Of a stretch of 64,000 bases of DNA, positions 16,420 through 25,049 are shown one piece after another. Under the pieces are notes generated by a model. That model was not told the DNA's origin, did no database searches, and worked only from the letters and a program-made list of their open reading frames with translations. Positions within the stretch are counted from its first letter, which is position 1. Each line of letters opens with the position of its first letter. The position numbers were made by a program, and so were the translations under genes. This stretch comes from Faecalibacterium sp. HTF-F. GTDB lineage: Bacteria > Bacillota > Clostridia > Oscillospirales > Ruminococcaceae. The DNA lies in the NCBI RefSeq assembly GCF_023347535.1, contig NZ_CP094473.1, forward strand, positions 2,232,001 to 2,296,000, given 5' to 3'.

Positions 16420-17100
16420 ATGAGAAAACTGTTCCTTTTGGAAGATGATCTGAGCCTGATCAGTGGGCTGACCTTTGCATTCAAGAAACAGGGCTTTGCA
16501 CTGGATACAGCCCGGACACTGGCAGAAGCCGAGGTGCTGTGGTCAGACAGAAAATATGACCTGCTGGTGCTGGATGTTTCCCTGCCGGATGGCTCTGGCT
16601 TCGATTTCTGCCAGAAGGTGCGGCGCACATCCAACGTGCCGATTCTGTTCCTGACCGCTTCGGATGAGGAAATGAACATCATCATGGGACTGGATATGGG
16701 CGGGGATGATTACCTGACCAAGCCGTTCAAGCTGGGTGTCCTGTTGTCGCGGGTCAATGCACTGCTTCGCCGTGCAAATGCGTCCAGCGCAGGAGAACCC
16801 GTACTGGAATCGGGCAGCATCACCGTCCGGCTGTTGCAGGGGCAGGCGTACAAAAACGGAATCTTGCTGGAACTGACCGGCGCAGAGTACAAGCTGCTCT
16901 GCTTCTTTATGCAGCATCCGAATGCCGTTCTATCCAAGGAACAAATTCTGGATGCACTGTGGGACTGCGATGGGGATTACATTGACAGCAGTGCCTTAAC
17001 AGTGTATATCCGGCGGCTGCGGATGAAGATTGAGGACGACCCCGGCAAACCGCAGATGCTGCTGACTGTCCGCGGCATGGGCTATAAATGGAATGGGTAA
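16420..17100 (+). CDS. OmpR/PhoB-family response regulator
   Basis: A 226-residue regulator. The receiver domain has the acidic pair (LLEDD), the phospho-acceptor Asp in LLVLDVSLPDGSG and the conserved Lys in DYLTKPF. The C-terminal winged helix (TGAEYKLLCFFMQHP, SKEQILDALWD, YIRRLRMKIEDDP, VRGMGYKW) is typical. It pairs with the sensor kinase nine bases downstream and probably controls the following ABC genes in response to a cell-envelope peptide antibiotic, as in BceR systems. Confidence 0.93.
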   Translation: MRKLFLLEDDLSLISGLTFAFKKQGFALDTARTLAEAEVLWSDRKYDLLVLDVSLPDGSGFDFCQKVRRTSNVPILFLTASDEEMNIIMGLDMGGDDYLTKPFKLGVLLSRVNALLRRANASSAGEPVLESGSITVRLLQGQAYKNGILLELTGAEYKLLCFFMQHPNAVLSKEQILDALWDCDGDYIDSSALTVYIRRLRMKIEDDPGKPQMLLTVRGMGYKWNG

Positions 17101-17109
17101 AGGTGCCGT

Positions 17110-18147
17110 ATGAAAGTATTCGCAAACCGGGAGATCCGAAATTTGTTCCAAGCCGTGCTGGCGGTCTGGGCGGTGGCATTGGCGCTCACGCAGGGCATCG
17201 TATGGCATACGACGCATGTATTTTCTTTCGGGTTACTGTTGGTTTTTCTGCTGCTGGGCGGCTGTCTCTGGGGCGTGCTTTTTCGCTATTTCCAAAGGCA
17301 GAGCGCGCTTCTGGAACAGGCAGTCCAGCAAATCCAAAGCTGTCTGGATGGCAACCCGGATGCACGACTGGACTGCGACCGGGAGGGAGAATTTTACCGT
17401 CTGTTTCACTCCGTTAATGCATTGGCGGCAGTTCTGAGCGCACACGCAGACAACGAGCAACGGGAGAAGCGTTTTTTGAAAAATACCATTGCAGATATTT
17501 CGCACCAGCTCAAAACACCGCTGGCGGCGTTGAACATCTACAACGGTCTGCTTCAGGACGAAGCTGTTTCGCCGTCGGAGGTCAAAGAGTTTGCAGACCT
17601 GTCCGAACAGGAGTTGGACCGCATCGAAACGCTGGTGCAGAATCTGCTCAAAATCACCCGGCTGGATGCCGGTTCGGTCGTCTTGGAGAAGAAAAACGAA
17701 AATGTTGCTGAAATGGTGCAGGACATCGCGCGGCAGTATCACTATCGTGCAGAGCAGGAACAGAAAAAGCTTGTTCTGTCCGGCTCAGAGGCGGTTACAC
17801 TTTGGTGCGACCGTGACTGGATGCAGGAAGCTGTGGACAATCTTGTAAAGAATGCCCTTGACCACACAAAGAGCGGAGATACGATTCAGGTAGAGTGGAA
17901 TGCACTGCCGTCCATGGTTCAGATCAAAGTGCGCGACAACGGCAGCGGCATCCACCCGGAAGATTTGTACCATATCTTCAAACGGTTTTATCGCAGCCGC
18001 TTTTCACAGGATACACAGGGCATCGGGCTGGGTCTGCCGCTGGCAAAAGCCGTTGTGGAAGCCCATCACGGCACCATTGAAGTAGACAGCGAGCTGGGAA
18101 AGGGCACGACCTTTACTCTGAATTTTCCGATTCCTACAAAATTGTAG
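17110..18147 (+). CDS. Sensor histidine kinase with short extracellular loop
   Basis: A 345-residue kinase. Two N-terminal membrane spans are joined by only about ten residues, the layout of intramembrane-sensing kinases such as BceS. HAMP-like and dimerisation regions follow, with the phospho-acceptor motif ISHQLKTPL, an N box (DNLVKNALDHT), DNGSGI and GLGLPLAKAVVEAHHG. Kinases of this class often sense flux through a partner ABC transporter rather than the drug itself, and such a transporter is encoded next. Confidence 0.92.
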   Translation: MKVFANREIRNLFQAVLAVWAVALALTQGIVWHTTHVFSFGLLLVFLLLGGCLWGVLFRYFQRQSALLEQAVQQIQSCLDGNPDARLDCDREGEFYRLFHSVNALAAVLSAHADNEQREKRFLKNTIADISHQLKTPLAALNIYNGLLQDEAVSPSEVKEFADLSEQELDRIETLVQNLLKITRLDAGSVVLEKKNENVAEMVQDIARQYHYRAEQEQKKLVLSGSEAVTLWCDRDWMQEAVDNLVKNALDHTKSGDTIQVEWNALPSMVQIKVRDNGSGIHPEDLYHIFKRFYRSRFSQDTQGIGLGLPLAKAVVEAHHGTIEVDSELGKGTTFTLNFPIPTKL

Positions 18148-18248
18148 GCTGCGTGTAGGCTTGCAGTAAGGTTGACGTGTTATCCTTTTCTGCACAGACA
18201 GAGATCATCCGTCTGAATCGAAGGAACCTGCAAAGTGAGGGATACACT

Positions 18249-18932
18249 ATGGAACTATTAGAAGTCAACCATCTCTGCAAGACCTACGGCAGCGGAGAAA
18301 CCGCTGTCCATGCGCTGAAAGATGTTAGCTTTTCAGTGCCGAAAGGCGAATATGTGGCGGTCGTTGGCGAATCCGGCTCTGGCAAAAGCACCCTGCTCAA
18401 CCTGATTGGCGGACTGGATATGCCGACTTCCGGCAAGGTGCTGATTGATGGCAAGGATGTTTTTGCCATGAAAGACCGGGAGCTGACGATCTTCCGCCGC
18501 CGCAATATCGGTTTTATCTTTCAGGCATTCAACCTCATCCCGGAACTGACCGTAGAACAGAACATCCTGTTCCCGGTGCTGTTGGACTACCAAAAGCCGG
18601 ACAGGGCATATCTGGAAGAACTGCTGACCGTGCTGAATCTGAAAGACCGTCGGAAGCATCTGCCAAGCCAGCTTTCCGGTGGGCAGCAGCAACGGGTAGC
18701 CATCGGCCGCGCCCTGATGACCCGCCCTTCCCTGATTTTGGCGGATGAGCCGACCGGCAATCTGGACACCCAGAACACCAGCGAGGTCATTGCCCTGCTA
18801 AAAGAAACATCCCGGAAATACGAGCAGACCATCCTGATGATCACCCACAACCGCAGCATTGCGCAGACGGCAGACCGGGTGTTGCAGGTATCGGACGGCT
18901 GCCTGACCGATTTTGGGAGGTGCCGGGAATGA
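18249..18932 (+). CDS. ABC transporter ATPase (BceA/LolD-like)
   Basis: A 227-residue ATPase with Walker A GESGSGKST, Q-loop QAFNLIPELT, signature LSGGQQQRVAIGRAL, Walker B LILADEPTGNLD and a switch His in MITHNRS. The start at 18249 is the ATG after GTGAGGG. It powers the FtsX-type permease whose gene overlaps by four bases. The set resembles the MacB/BceA group of ATPases used in antimicrobial-peptide detoxification or macrolide efflux. Confidence 0.93.
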   Translation: MELLEVNHLCKTYGSGETAVHALKDVSFSVPKGEYVAVVGESGSGKSTLLNLIGGLDMPTSGKVLIDGKDVFAMKDRELTIFRRRNIGFIFQAFNLIPELTVEQNILFPVLLDYQKPDRAYLEELLTVLNLKDRRKHLPSQLSGGQQQRVAIGRALMTRPSLILADEPTGNLDTQNTSEVIALLKETSRKYEQTILMITHNRSIAQTADRVLQVSDGCLTDFGRCRE

Positions 18933-21283
18933 GCAGCACAGAAATGAAAAGCTATCTGAGCCTGATCCCGATTTCTGCCAAGGTACGCAGACGGCAGAAC
19001 CGCATGACGATTTTGTGCATCGTCCTTGCGGTGTTTCTGGTCACGGCGGTGTTCAGTATGGCAGATATGGCGATTCGGATGGAAACCTCAAACCAGCTGA
19101 ACAAAAACGGAAACTGGCATATCATGGTAAAGGACATCTCCCCTGAAACAGCCGCAGAGCTTGCCGCACAGGAGGATGTTGCTGCATTTTCGGCGTATAG
19201 CGACATCAACGCTTCCCTTACGGAAAACTACTTTGCCGGAGATAAACGTGCCGCACTGGTAGGAGCAGATGATGCAATCCTTCAAATCTTTCCGGGAATG
19301 CAGTGTAGCACTGCCCCGGCGGATGGCGAAGTGCTCGTGACAGCAAACATCCGGGATTGGCTGGATGTCACGGTCGGTACAGCGATTCCGCTGACGCTCC
19401 CGGATGGACAGACCATTTCGCTTACTGTCGCAGGTTTCAATGAGGATACCTCCGATGCGAACCAGTATGATGCTGTTGTGCTGGTGATGAACCGCAGTAC
19501 ATTTTCTCAGATTGCCGCACAGGTAGAAGAATCCTTTGAAACACAGTATTTCATCCAGTTCAAGCCACGTACCAATTTGCGGCAGTCCATTGTGAACATC
19601 GAAAACAAGTACGAAATTTCAGAAGAAAAAATCTCCGAAAATACTTACCTGATGGCGTTGAACGCAAGCAGCAACAACGATTATATTGTAGGCTTATATG
19701 CGGTAGCGGCTGTGTTGGCTGGCATGGTCGTCCTTGCCGGAATTTTTATGATCACAGGCAGCATCAACAGCAATGTAGCGCAGCGTACCAGCTATTATGG
19801 AATGCTGCGTTGTCTTGGGGCAGGAAAAAATCAGGTTCGGATGCTTGTCCGGCTGGAAGCTCTTTTCTGGTGTAAAACTGCTGTTCCAGCAGGATGTGTG
19901 CTGGGAATCGTTTCCACATGGGGATTGTGTTCCTTTCTGCGTAGATTTATCGGCGAGGAGTTCAGCTCTTTACCAGTGCTTGGCATCAGCCCGGTCGGTA
20001 TTATCTGTGGTTCCGTGCTGGGACTTATCACGGTTTGGTTCGCGGCATCTTCTCCGGCACGGCGGGCGGCAAAAGCTTCTCCGATCACAGCAGCAACTGG
20101 GAATGCGGTAGAAAATGCAGCGGATTCTCCGTGTCATGCTCGGTTGTTTGGAAGTCGTGCAGAGCTTTCTTTGGGCGTGAGCCATGCAACCTCGTCCAAA
20201 AAGAACTTGCTTCTGATGACAGGTTCCTTTGCGTTAAGCATTCTCCTGTTTTTGAGCTTTTCGGTTTTGCTTCGATGGGTTGGATTTGCGCTGAATCCGT
20301 TGCAGCCCTACACACCGGACTTATCGGTGGCTGAAACATCCGGGCAAAATGTCCTTGACCCGGTGCTGGTGGAGCAGCTGGAAGCTCTGCCGGAAGTCAA
20401 ACACGCATTCGGGCGGATGTATTGCCCGCTCCCGGCGGAATATCAGGGAAAACAGGGGTCCATCGACCTGATTTCATACGATACGATACAGTTTGGCTGG
20501 GCGAAAAAAGACCTGATTGGCGGAACCCTTCCGCAGGAGCCGGAGGATGGCACATACCCTGTGCTGACGGTATTCGACAAAAGCAACTCCCTGACCGTGG
20601 GTGATACCATTCAGCTGGAGGATGCAAAGCTCACAGTCGTGGGTGTATTGAACGACAGCCCGTTCAGTAGTACCGATTCCCCGATTGTTATCTGCACCGA
20701 AGAAACCTTCCATCAGCTGACCGGGCAAAACCGCTATGCGGTGATCGATATTCAACTAAAAGATACCACAGCAGACGCAGCCATTGCACAAGTGCACACC
20801 CTGCTGAGCGACACGTTAAACAAGCAGGTTGTTTTTTCCAACCGAATCGAAGGAAATCGGATGATACAAAGCACCTACTGGGCGTTCCATCTGGTGGTCT
20901 ATGCGTTTCTCATCGTGATTGCAGGAATCACCATTCTGAACATCATCAACAGCATTTCCATGAGCGTGTCGGCACGAATGAAGCAGTATGGCATCCTGCG
21001 TGCCATTGGGATGGATGATACACAGCTGAAACGCATGATCTCTGCCGAAGCTGGCACCTATGCGGTGTCCGGTCTTGTGGTGGGCATTGCGCTGGGTCTT
21101 GTGCTGAATCGGAAGCTGTATATCCTGCTCATCACCCATTATTTCGGTGCAGCGTGGCAGGTGCCGTGGGGCTGTCTTGCCGTGATTGTCGTAGTCGTGC
21201 TGGCGGCTGTGGTGCTGGCAGTATATAACCCGGTCAGGCGAATCCTCATGCAGCCCATTACTGCAACCATCAGTGAATTATAA
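18929..21283 (+). CDS. FtsX-family ABC permease (duplicated FtsX domains)
   Basis: A 784-residue membrane protein with an N-terminal span, a large extracytoplasmic domain (~45-250), three spans forming a first FtsX domain (~250-390) and then another span. A second extracytoplasmic region (~450-640) and a last three-span FtsX domain (~655-785, ending in PVRRILMQPITATISEL) follow. This duplicated layout is typical of permeases linked to peptide-antibiotic defence. The ATG overlaps the ATPase stop codon, and with the regulator, kinase and ATPase it forms a four-gene cargo operon. Confidence 0.88.
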   Translation: MSSTEMKSYLSLIPISAKVRRRQNRMTILCIVLAVFLVTAVFSMADMAIRMETSNQLNKNGNWHIMVKDISPETAAELAAQEDVAAFSAYSDINASLTENYFAGDKRAALVGADDAILQIFPGMQCSTAPADGEVLVTANIRDWLDVTVGTAIPLTLPDGQTISLTVAGFNEDTSDANQYDAVVLVMNRSTFSQIAAQVEESFETQYFIQFKPRTNLRQSIVNIENKYEISEEKISENTYLMALNASSNNDYIVGLYAVAAVLAGMVVLAGIFMITGSINSNVAQRTSYYGMLRCLGAGKNQVRMLVRLEALFWCKTAVPAGCVLGIVSTWGLCSFLRRFIGEEFSSLPVLGISPVGIICGSVLGLITVWFAASSPARRAAKASPITAATGNAVENAADSPCHARLFGSRAELSLGVSHATSSKKNLLLMTGSFALSILLFLSFSVLLRWVGFALNPLQPYTPDLSVAETSGQNVLDPVLVEQLEALPEVKHAFGRMYCPLPAEYQGKQGSIDLISYDTIQFGWAKKDLIGGTLPQEPEDGTYPVLTVFDKSNSLTVGDTIQLEDAKLTVVGVLNDSPFSSTDSPIVICTEETFHQLTGQNRYAVIDIQLKDTTADAAIAQVHTLLSDTLNKQVVFSNRIEGNRMIQSTYWAFHLVVYAFLIVIAGITILNIINSISMSVSARMKQYGILRAIGMDDTQLKRMISAEAGTYAVSGLVVGIALGLVLNRKLYILLITHYFGAAWQVPWGCLAVIVVVVLAAVVLAVYNPVRRILMQPITATISEL

Positions 21284-21293
21284 GCCAGAACAA

Positions 21294-21341
21294 CAGATGT
21301 CCACCAGCTTATGGCGAAAACCATAGGTCGGTGGGCATCTG
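21294..21341 (+). terminator. Hairpin after the cargo operon
   Basis: Long imperfect stem CAGATG.CCACC..CTTATGG with CCATAGG..GGTGGG.CATCTG. No T-run follows, so termination efficiency is uncertain. Confidence 0.55.
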
Positions 21342-21381
21342 ATTTACGAAAAGAATTAAATGATGTTCGTTGATTTTCCCA

Positions 21382-21410
21382 TTGCAAACCGTTGTAAAAT
21401 ATGGTATATA
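21382..21410 (+). promoter_or_regulatory. Promoter of the serine recombinase gene
   Basis: TTGCAA (21382-21387), 17-base spacer, TATATA (21405-21410), 69 bases before the ATG. Confidence 0.65.
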
Positions 21411-21478
21411 CATTATACGAAACTGCATTTTGAAAGAACCGTTCACCGTTTAATGATGTGTAAAGTGAGGTGCTTGCT

Positions 21479-23140
21479 ATGACCGCCGTAATCTACGCCC
21501 GCTATTCCTCGGACAACCAGCGCGAAGAATCTATCGAAGGTCAGATTCGTGAATGCACCGCCTATGCCGAAAAGAACGGCATCACCATCGTCAAGCACTA
21601 TATTGACCGTGCCATCTCTGCCAAGACGGACAACCGCCCGGAGTTCCAGCAGATGATCAAGGACAGTGACAAGAAGCTGTTCGACATCGTGCTGGTCTGG
21701 AAGTTGGATCGTTTTGCCCGAAATCGCTATGACAGTGCCCGGTACAAGACCCAGCTGAAAAAGAATGGTGTCAAGCTTATGTCTGCCACCGAGATCATTT
21801 CGGATGGCCCGGAAGGTATCATTCTGGAATCGGTTCTGGAAGGTTATGCCGAGTATTACTCCGCTGATCTGTCCGAAAAGGTCATTCGCGGCATGACGGA
21901 AAACGCCCTGAAAGGCAAATTTTCTGGCGGTGCTATCCCTTTCGGCTACACCATCAACGCAGACCGCCGCTTTGAAATCGACCCACTCACAGCTCCCTTT
22001 GTAGCTGAAGCTTTCCAGCGGTACAATGACGGACAGACGATGCGGGAGATTCGGGATTGGCTCAATGAAAAGGGCATCAAGAATAAGCGCGGTGGGCCAA
22101 TGACTTTCAATGTCATCCAGCACATGCTGAGCAACCGCCGATATATCGGCGAGTTGAAGTACCGGGACGTCCTGATTCCCGATGCGATTCCCTCCATTGT
22201 GTCCGCAGAGCTTTTCAACGATGTACAGGAAAAGATGTTGAAAAATAAGAAAGCCCCTGCCCGTAGAAAGGCAGAGGATGACTACCTGCTCACCACCAAG
22301 CTGTTCTGCGGCTACTGTGGGGCGTTGATGTTTGGCGAAAGCGGCACGAGCCGGACGGGTGAAGTCCACCGCTACTATAAATGTGCCACTGCCAAAAAGC
22401 ACAAGGGCTGCAAGAAAAAGACCGTCCGCAAACAGTGGCTGGAAGATCTGGTGGTCAACCAGACCATGCAGCTTGTCAAGGACGATGCCGCTATGGAATC
22501 CATCATCGCCAAGGTGATGGAGTTGCAAAACAAGGAGAACACCAACATTCCCCTTTATGAAAAGCAGCTCCGGGATGCAGAATCCGGTATCCAGAATATG
22601 CTGAACGCGATACAGGCTGGAATCCTAACCAGTTCCACCAAGGAGCGGCTGGAGCAGTTGGAAGAAACCAAGCGTGAGCTTGAAGCCCGCATTGCGGAAG
22701 AAAAGCTGGCGAAGCCGAAAGTGACCGAAGAGTTCATCCGGTTTTGGTTGCTCCGGTTCCGCAAGCTGGACATGAGCCTGAAAGACCAGCGGCAGGCACT
22801 GGTGGATACCTTCATCAATGCGATTTATCTGTACGATGATAAGGTTTTGATAACCTTCAACTATAAAGAAGGAACACAGACCGTCACCTTTGGAGAAGCG
22901 ACAGAAGTTGCATCCGAGGGAAATGGTTCGGATTTGGATTGCTTTACTGCACCAAGAAAAACCAGTACACAATGTGTACTGGTTTTTCTTTTTCGGTGCG
23001 GAAGAGGACTTGAACAGCAACGACGACGACCGCAGCCAGCGGCTGAAACAGGGAGGAGTTGTTGGGGCCGCGTTCTGATTTTTCAAAGCCCTGCCAAGGG
23101 GCTGCAGAAAAATCAGCAAACGCAACCCGTAAGGCCCTGA
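21479..23140 (+). CDS. Large serine recombinase of the mobile element
   Basis: A 553-residue site-specific recombinase. The N-terminal resolvase domain has the nucleophile in IYARYSSDNQ, plus WKLDRFARNRYD. A Recombinase domain (~160-270), a zinc ribbon (CGYCG then a Cys/Lys-rich CATAKKHKGCKKK) and a coiled-coil region with LEQLEETKRELEARI follow. It presumably excises and inserts the element as a circular intermediate. The start is the ATG after GTGAGGTG. The last ~60 residues run through a terminator hairpin and a tRNA-like fragment, so the natural C-terminus probably lies near GSDLDCFTAP and the tail reflects the junction. Confidence 0.9.
   Translation: MTAVIYARYSSDNQREESIEGQIRECTAYAEKNGITIVKHYIDRAISAKTDNRPEFQQMIKDSDKKLFDIVLVWKLDRFARNRYDSARYKTQLKKNGVKLMSATEIISDGPEGIILESVLEGYAEYYSADLSEKVIRGMTENALKGKFSGGAIPFGYTINADRRFEIDPLTAPFVAEAFQRYNDGQTMREIRDWLNEKGIKNKRGGPMTFNVIQHMLSNRRYIGELKYRDVLIPDAIPSIVSAELFNDVQEKMLKNKKAPARRKAEDDYLLTTKLFCGYCGALMFGESGTSRTGEVHRYYKCATAKKHKGCKKKTVRKQWLEDLVVNQTMQLVKDDAAMESIIAKVMELQNKENTNIPLYEKQLRDAESGIQNMLNAIQAGILTSSTKERLEQLEETKRELEARIAEEKLAKPKVTEEFIRFWLLRFRKLDMSLKDQRQALVDTFINAIYLYDDKVLITFNYKEGTQTVTFGEATEVASEGNGSDLDCFTAPRKTSTQCVLVFLFRCGRGLEQQRRRPQPAAETGRSCWGRVLIFQSPAKGLQKNQQTQPVRP
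22956..22988. terminator. Strong hairpin inside the recombinase 3' end
   Basis: Perfect arms CAGTACACA/TGTGTACTG flanked by A-rich and T-rich sequence on both sides. Read on the minus strand it directly follows a tRNA 3' end (22995-23015), exactly like a tRNA terminator. Confidence 0.8.
22995..23015 (-). other. tRNA-Leu-like 3' end fragment (candidate attachment site)
   Basis: On the minus strand this reads GTTCAAGTCCTCTTCCGC followed by ACC: the T-arm and acceptor of a leucine tRNA with acceptor GCGGAAG. No tRNA body is found next to it. A tRNA 3' end followed by its terminator is the usual appearance of an integration scar. Confidence 0.7.
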
Positions 23141-23152
23141 CCGCCAGATTCC

Positions 23153-23221
23153 GCCGCGGTTCCCAACCTGTAGGAATGTCTACCGGGAGGCAGACTGTCC
23201 ACTGTCTTTTTTGTTTTACAT
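23153..23221 (-). repeat. IS200-type 3' end fragment, copy 1
   Basis: A ~60-base stretch nearly identical to 23328-23387. On the minus strand it encodes KTKKTVDSLPPGRHSY, the tail of the IS200-like transposase next door. It includes the GTAG/CTAC subterminal hairpin. It is detached from any transposase body. Confidence 0.7.
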
Positions 23222-23244
23222 AGCAGTTTCTCTTTAGCAGTAAC

Positions 23245-23265
23245 TGCGGATAAGAGGACTTGAAC
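23245..23265 (-). other. Exact copy of the tRNA-Leu(CAG) 3' end (candidate attachment site)
   Basis: These 21 bases are the exact reverse complement of 9038-9058, the T-arm 3' half through discriminator of tRNA-Leu. The remainder of the tRNA is missing and the encoded CCA is not retained. It sits between two IS200 fragments. Confidence 0.8.
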
Positions 23266-23313
23266 AGGGCGGCGGCGCGCAGCGCCGTAAGCAAAGCCAC
23301 AGTGCGGCTTTGC

Positions 23314-23718
23314 TTAGCCTGCGGTTCCCAGCCCGTAGGAATGTCTACCGGGAGGCAGACTGTCCACTGTCTTTTTTGTTTTATTTACGTAATATCCTTT
23401 CGCCCAGAACACTCTCCTTCCGTATTTGTATTTTAGGTTTGCATGTCGCTCGAATATCATGAGCGTACTCTTCCCTTTGAGATACCCCATGAAATCTGCT
23501 ACGGCAAGTTTGGGCGGTATCGACACAAGCATATGGATATGGTCTGGCATCGCGTGTGCTTCTATTATCTCTACATGCTTGTAATCGCATAGTGTCCTTA
23601 GTATTTTTCCAATATCTTTTCTTAGCTTTCCGTATATCACTTTCCTGCGATATTTCGGTACTAGCACTATGTGATATTTGCAATTCCAGCTCGTATGTGA
23701 TAAACTTTTCTCGTCCAT
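23314..23718 (-). pseudogene. tnpA: IS200/IS605 TnpA transposase with internal deletion
   Basis: A 134-residue Y1 transposase remnant. The N-terminal part is well preserved (TSWNCKYHIVLVPKYRRKVIYG, then the metal-binding HUH-type motif PDHIHMLVSIPP, then FMGYLKGKSTLMIFE). The frame then jumps from FWAKGYYV directly to VNKTKKTVDSL. The helix carrying the catalytic tyrosine, ~30 residues in intact family members, is therefore missing. The protein should be inactive. The GCGGTTGGCGTTACCCGC hairpin at about 23747-23764 and CCACAAGC ATA GCTTGTGG at 23825-23843 are candidate end structures. Confidence 0.85.
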
Positions 23719-23858
23719 ATGGATGAACCTCCTTTTGCTTTAGTATGCGGTTGGCGTTACCCGCTTCTAATTATAGCAAGAGGAGGTTCTTTTTCTACCG
23801 TTTCAACGCTACGGCTCTATTCTTCCACAAGCATAGCTTGTGGTTTTCTATATGAACG

Positions 23859-23897
23859 AAAAGACCGCTTCCGTTCAAAAAACGGAGGCGGTCTTTT
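23859..23897. terminator. Bidirectional terminator hairpin
   Basis: AAAAGACCGC.TCCGTT pairs with AACGGA.GCGGTCTTTT. It lies between the IS200 remnant and the purine nucleoside phosphorylase gene. Confidence 0.8.
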
Positions 23898-24002
23898 GCG
23901 TCCGGCAGATCTACTACTGGTCAAAAGAAATTGATCGCACCAGGGTGAAGGATGCGCTGGACGCTCCATGCGCGCAGAGGTCTGGCATTGTTCTGGCCGT
24001 TT

Positions 24003-24824
24003 TTACATCTTCTGGATGACGGCACCAAGCCAGCGGCACATGGTATCTCCCGCCTGATTGGCAATTTCCAGCACGCGGGCATGGCTGTGCTTCACGGTCT
24101 GGATGCCGGTGGCCATATTGGTGATGCAGCTGACCGCAAGCACCTTCATTCCCATATAATTGCAGACCATCGTTTCCGGTACGGTACTCATGCCCACGGC
24201 ATCTGCGCCCATGCCTGCAAAGGCGCGTATCTCCGCAGCGGTCTCGTAGCAGGGCCCCATGAATCCCAGATAGGTGCCCTCCTTGTAGTCGATGCCCATT
24301 TCCTCAGCGGTGTGCTTGGCAAGCTCCTGCAGTTCCAGATTGTAGGGCTCGGTCATGTCCGGAAACCGGGGGCCGAACCGTTCATCGTTGGGGCCGATGA
24401 GGGGATTCGTGCCCATCATGTTGATGAAGTCGGTGATGAGCATCAGGGTGCCGGGAGCAAAGTCCCGGTTGATGCCGCCGCAGGCATTGGTCAGCACCAC
24501 CTGCTCCACGCCCAGCAGCTTGAGGACATAGAAGGGGTAGCAGACCTCCTTCATGCTGTAGCCCTCATAAAAGTGGAAGCGGCCTTCCAAGGCATAGACT
24601 TCTTTTTCGCCCAGTCTGCCTGCCAGCAAAGCGCCTTTGTGCCCTGCCACTGTGGATACCGGGAAGTTGGGGATGTCCTTGTAGGGCAGCTCCTCTGTGT
24701 CGGTAAAGTCTGCGGTCAGGTTTCCCAGCCCGGACCCCAGCACCACCGCCACCTTTGGGCGTTTGGTGGTGCGTGCCTTGATGTACTCTGCACTTTCCAG
24801 TGCTTTTTCATAAAGATGTTCCAT
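24003..24824 (-). CDS. punA: Purine nucleoside phosphorylase (inosine/guanosine type)
   Basis: A 273-residue cytosolic enzyme that splits purine (deoxy)nucleosides with phosphate for salvage. Diagnostic segments are VVLGSGLGNLTADF (phosphate loop), VAGHKGALLAGR, LEGRFHFYEGYSM, the family signature VLTNACGGINRDFAPGTLMLITDFIN, and GMSTVPETMVCNYMGMKVLAVSCITNMA, with Met and Asn for purine and ribose binding. Length fits the trimeric PNP-II family (~270). It is monocistronic, with AAAAGGAG before the start, and is flanked on both sides by mobile-element debris. Confidence 0.95.
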   Translation of the reverse strand: MEHLYEKALESAEYIKARTTKRPKVAVVLGSGLGNLTADFTDTEELPYKDIPNFPVSTVAGHKGALLAGRLGEKEVYALEGRFHFYEGYSMKEVCYPFYVLKLLGVEQVVLTNACGGINRDFAPGTLMLITDFINMMGTNPLIGPNDERFGPRFPDMTEPYNLELQELAKHTAEEMGIDYKEGTYLGFMGPCYETAAEIRAFAGMGADAVGMSTVPETMVCNYMGMKVLAVSCITNMATGIQTVKHSHARVLEIANQAGDTMCRWLGAVIQKM

Positions 24825-24855
24825 AGTGTATTCTCCTTTTTTATGTGAGATCGTT

Positions 24856-24960
24856 AAACAAGGTGGACCAGAAGCATATTTCGATGCATCGGTTCCGCAC
24901 CGCTATGTCAATGCGGGGCAGGAAACCGCAAAAATGACGCTGCTGATCCAATATTTATAA
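24856..24960 (+). pseudogene. Cupin-domain C-terminal remnant of an XRE-cupin regulator
   Basis: An open fragment ending in TAA at 24958-24960 reads GGPEAYFDASVPHRYVNA followed by GQETAKMTLLIQYL. The YFDASVPHRYVN pattern is the end of the small cupin domain found in HTH-cupin regulators. The rest of the gene is absent. A short AGGAG-ATG frame (MKIDFLLPEDGL, stop at 25020) follows and may be the start of a lost downstream gene. A direct repeat, TTATGTGAGATC, occurs at 24841 and near 25361. Confidence 0.5.
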
Positions 24961-25049
24961 AAGAGCTCGATTGCAATAGGAGTATGAAAATCGATTTTCT
25001 GCTGCCGGAGGATGGCTTATAAAAATCGCGCAGTATCAGCAAAAACAGA

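Larger units (their letters stand above)
12400..22960. mobile_element. Integrative mobilizable element with serine recombinase and Bce-like cargo
   Basis: Boundaries are approximate. The left end lies just past the flavoprotein stop codon, where a short minus-strand gene loses its natural end. The right end lies near the end of the serine recombinase, before a tRNA 3' fragment with its terminator. The module holds a ParB-like protein, a MOBP relaxase, MobC, an oriT candidate, a two-component/ABC cargo and a large serine recombinase. No conjugative type IV secretion genes are present, so transfer would need a helper element. Confidence 0.75.

Noticed and set aside
22995..23090. A complete tRNA-Leu gene on the minus strand ending at 22995
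   Set aside because: Only the T-arm and acceptor 3' strand match; the sequence upstream forms no D or anticodon arm and no 5' acceptor strand.
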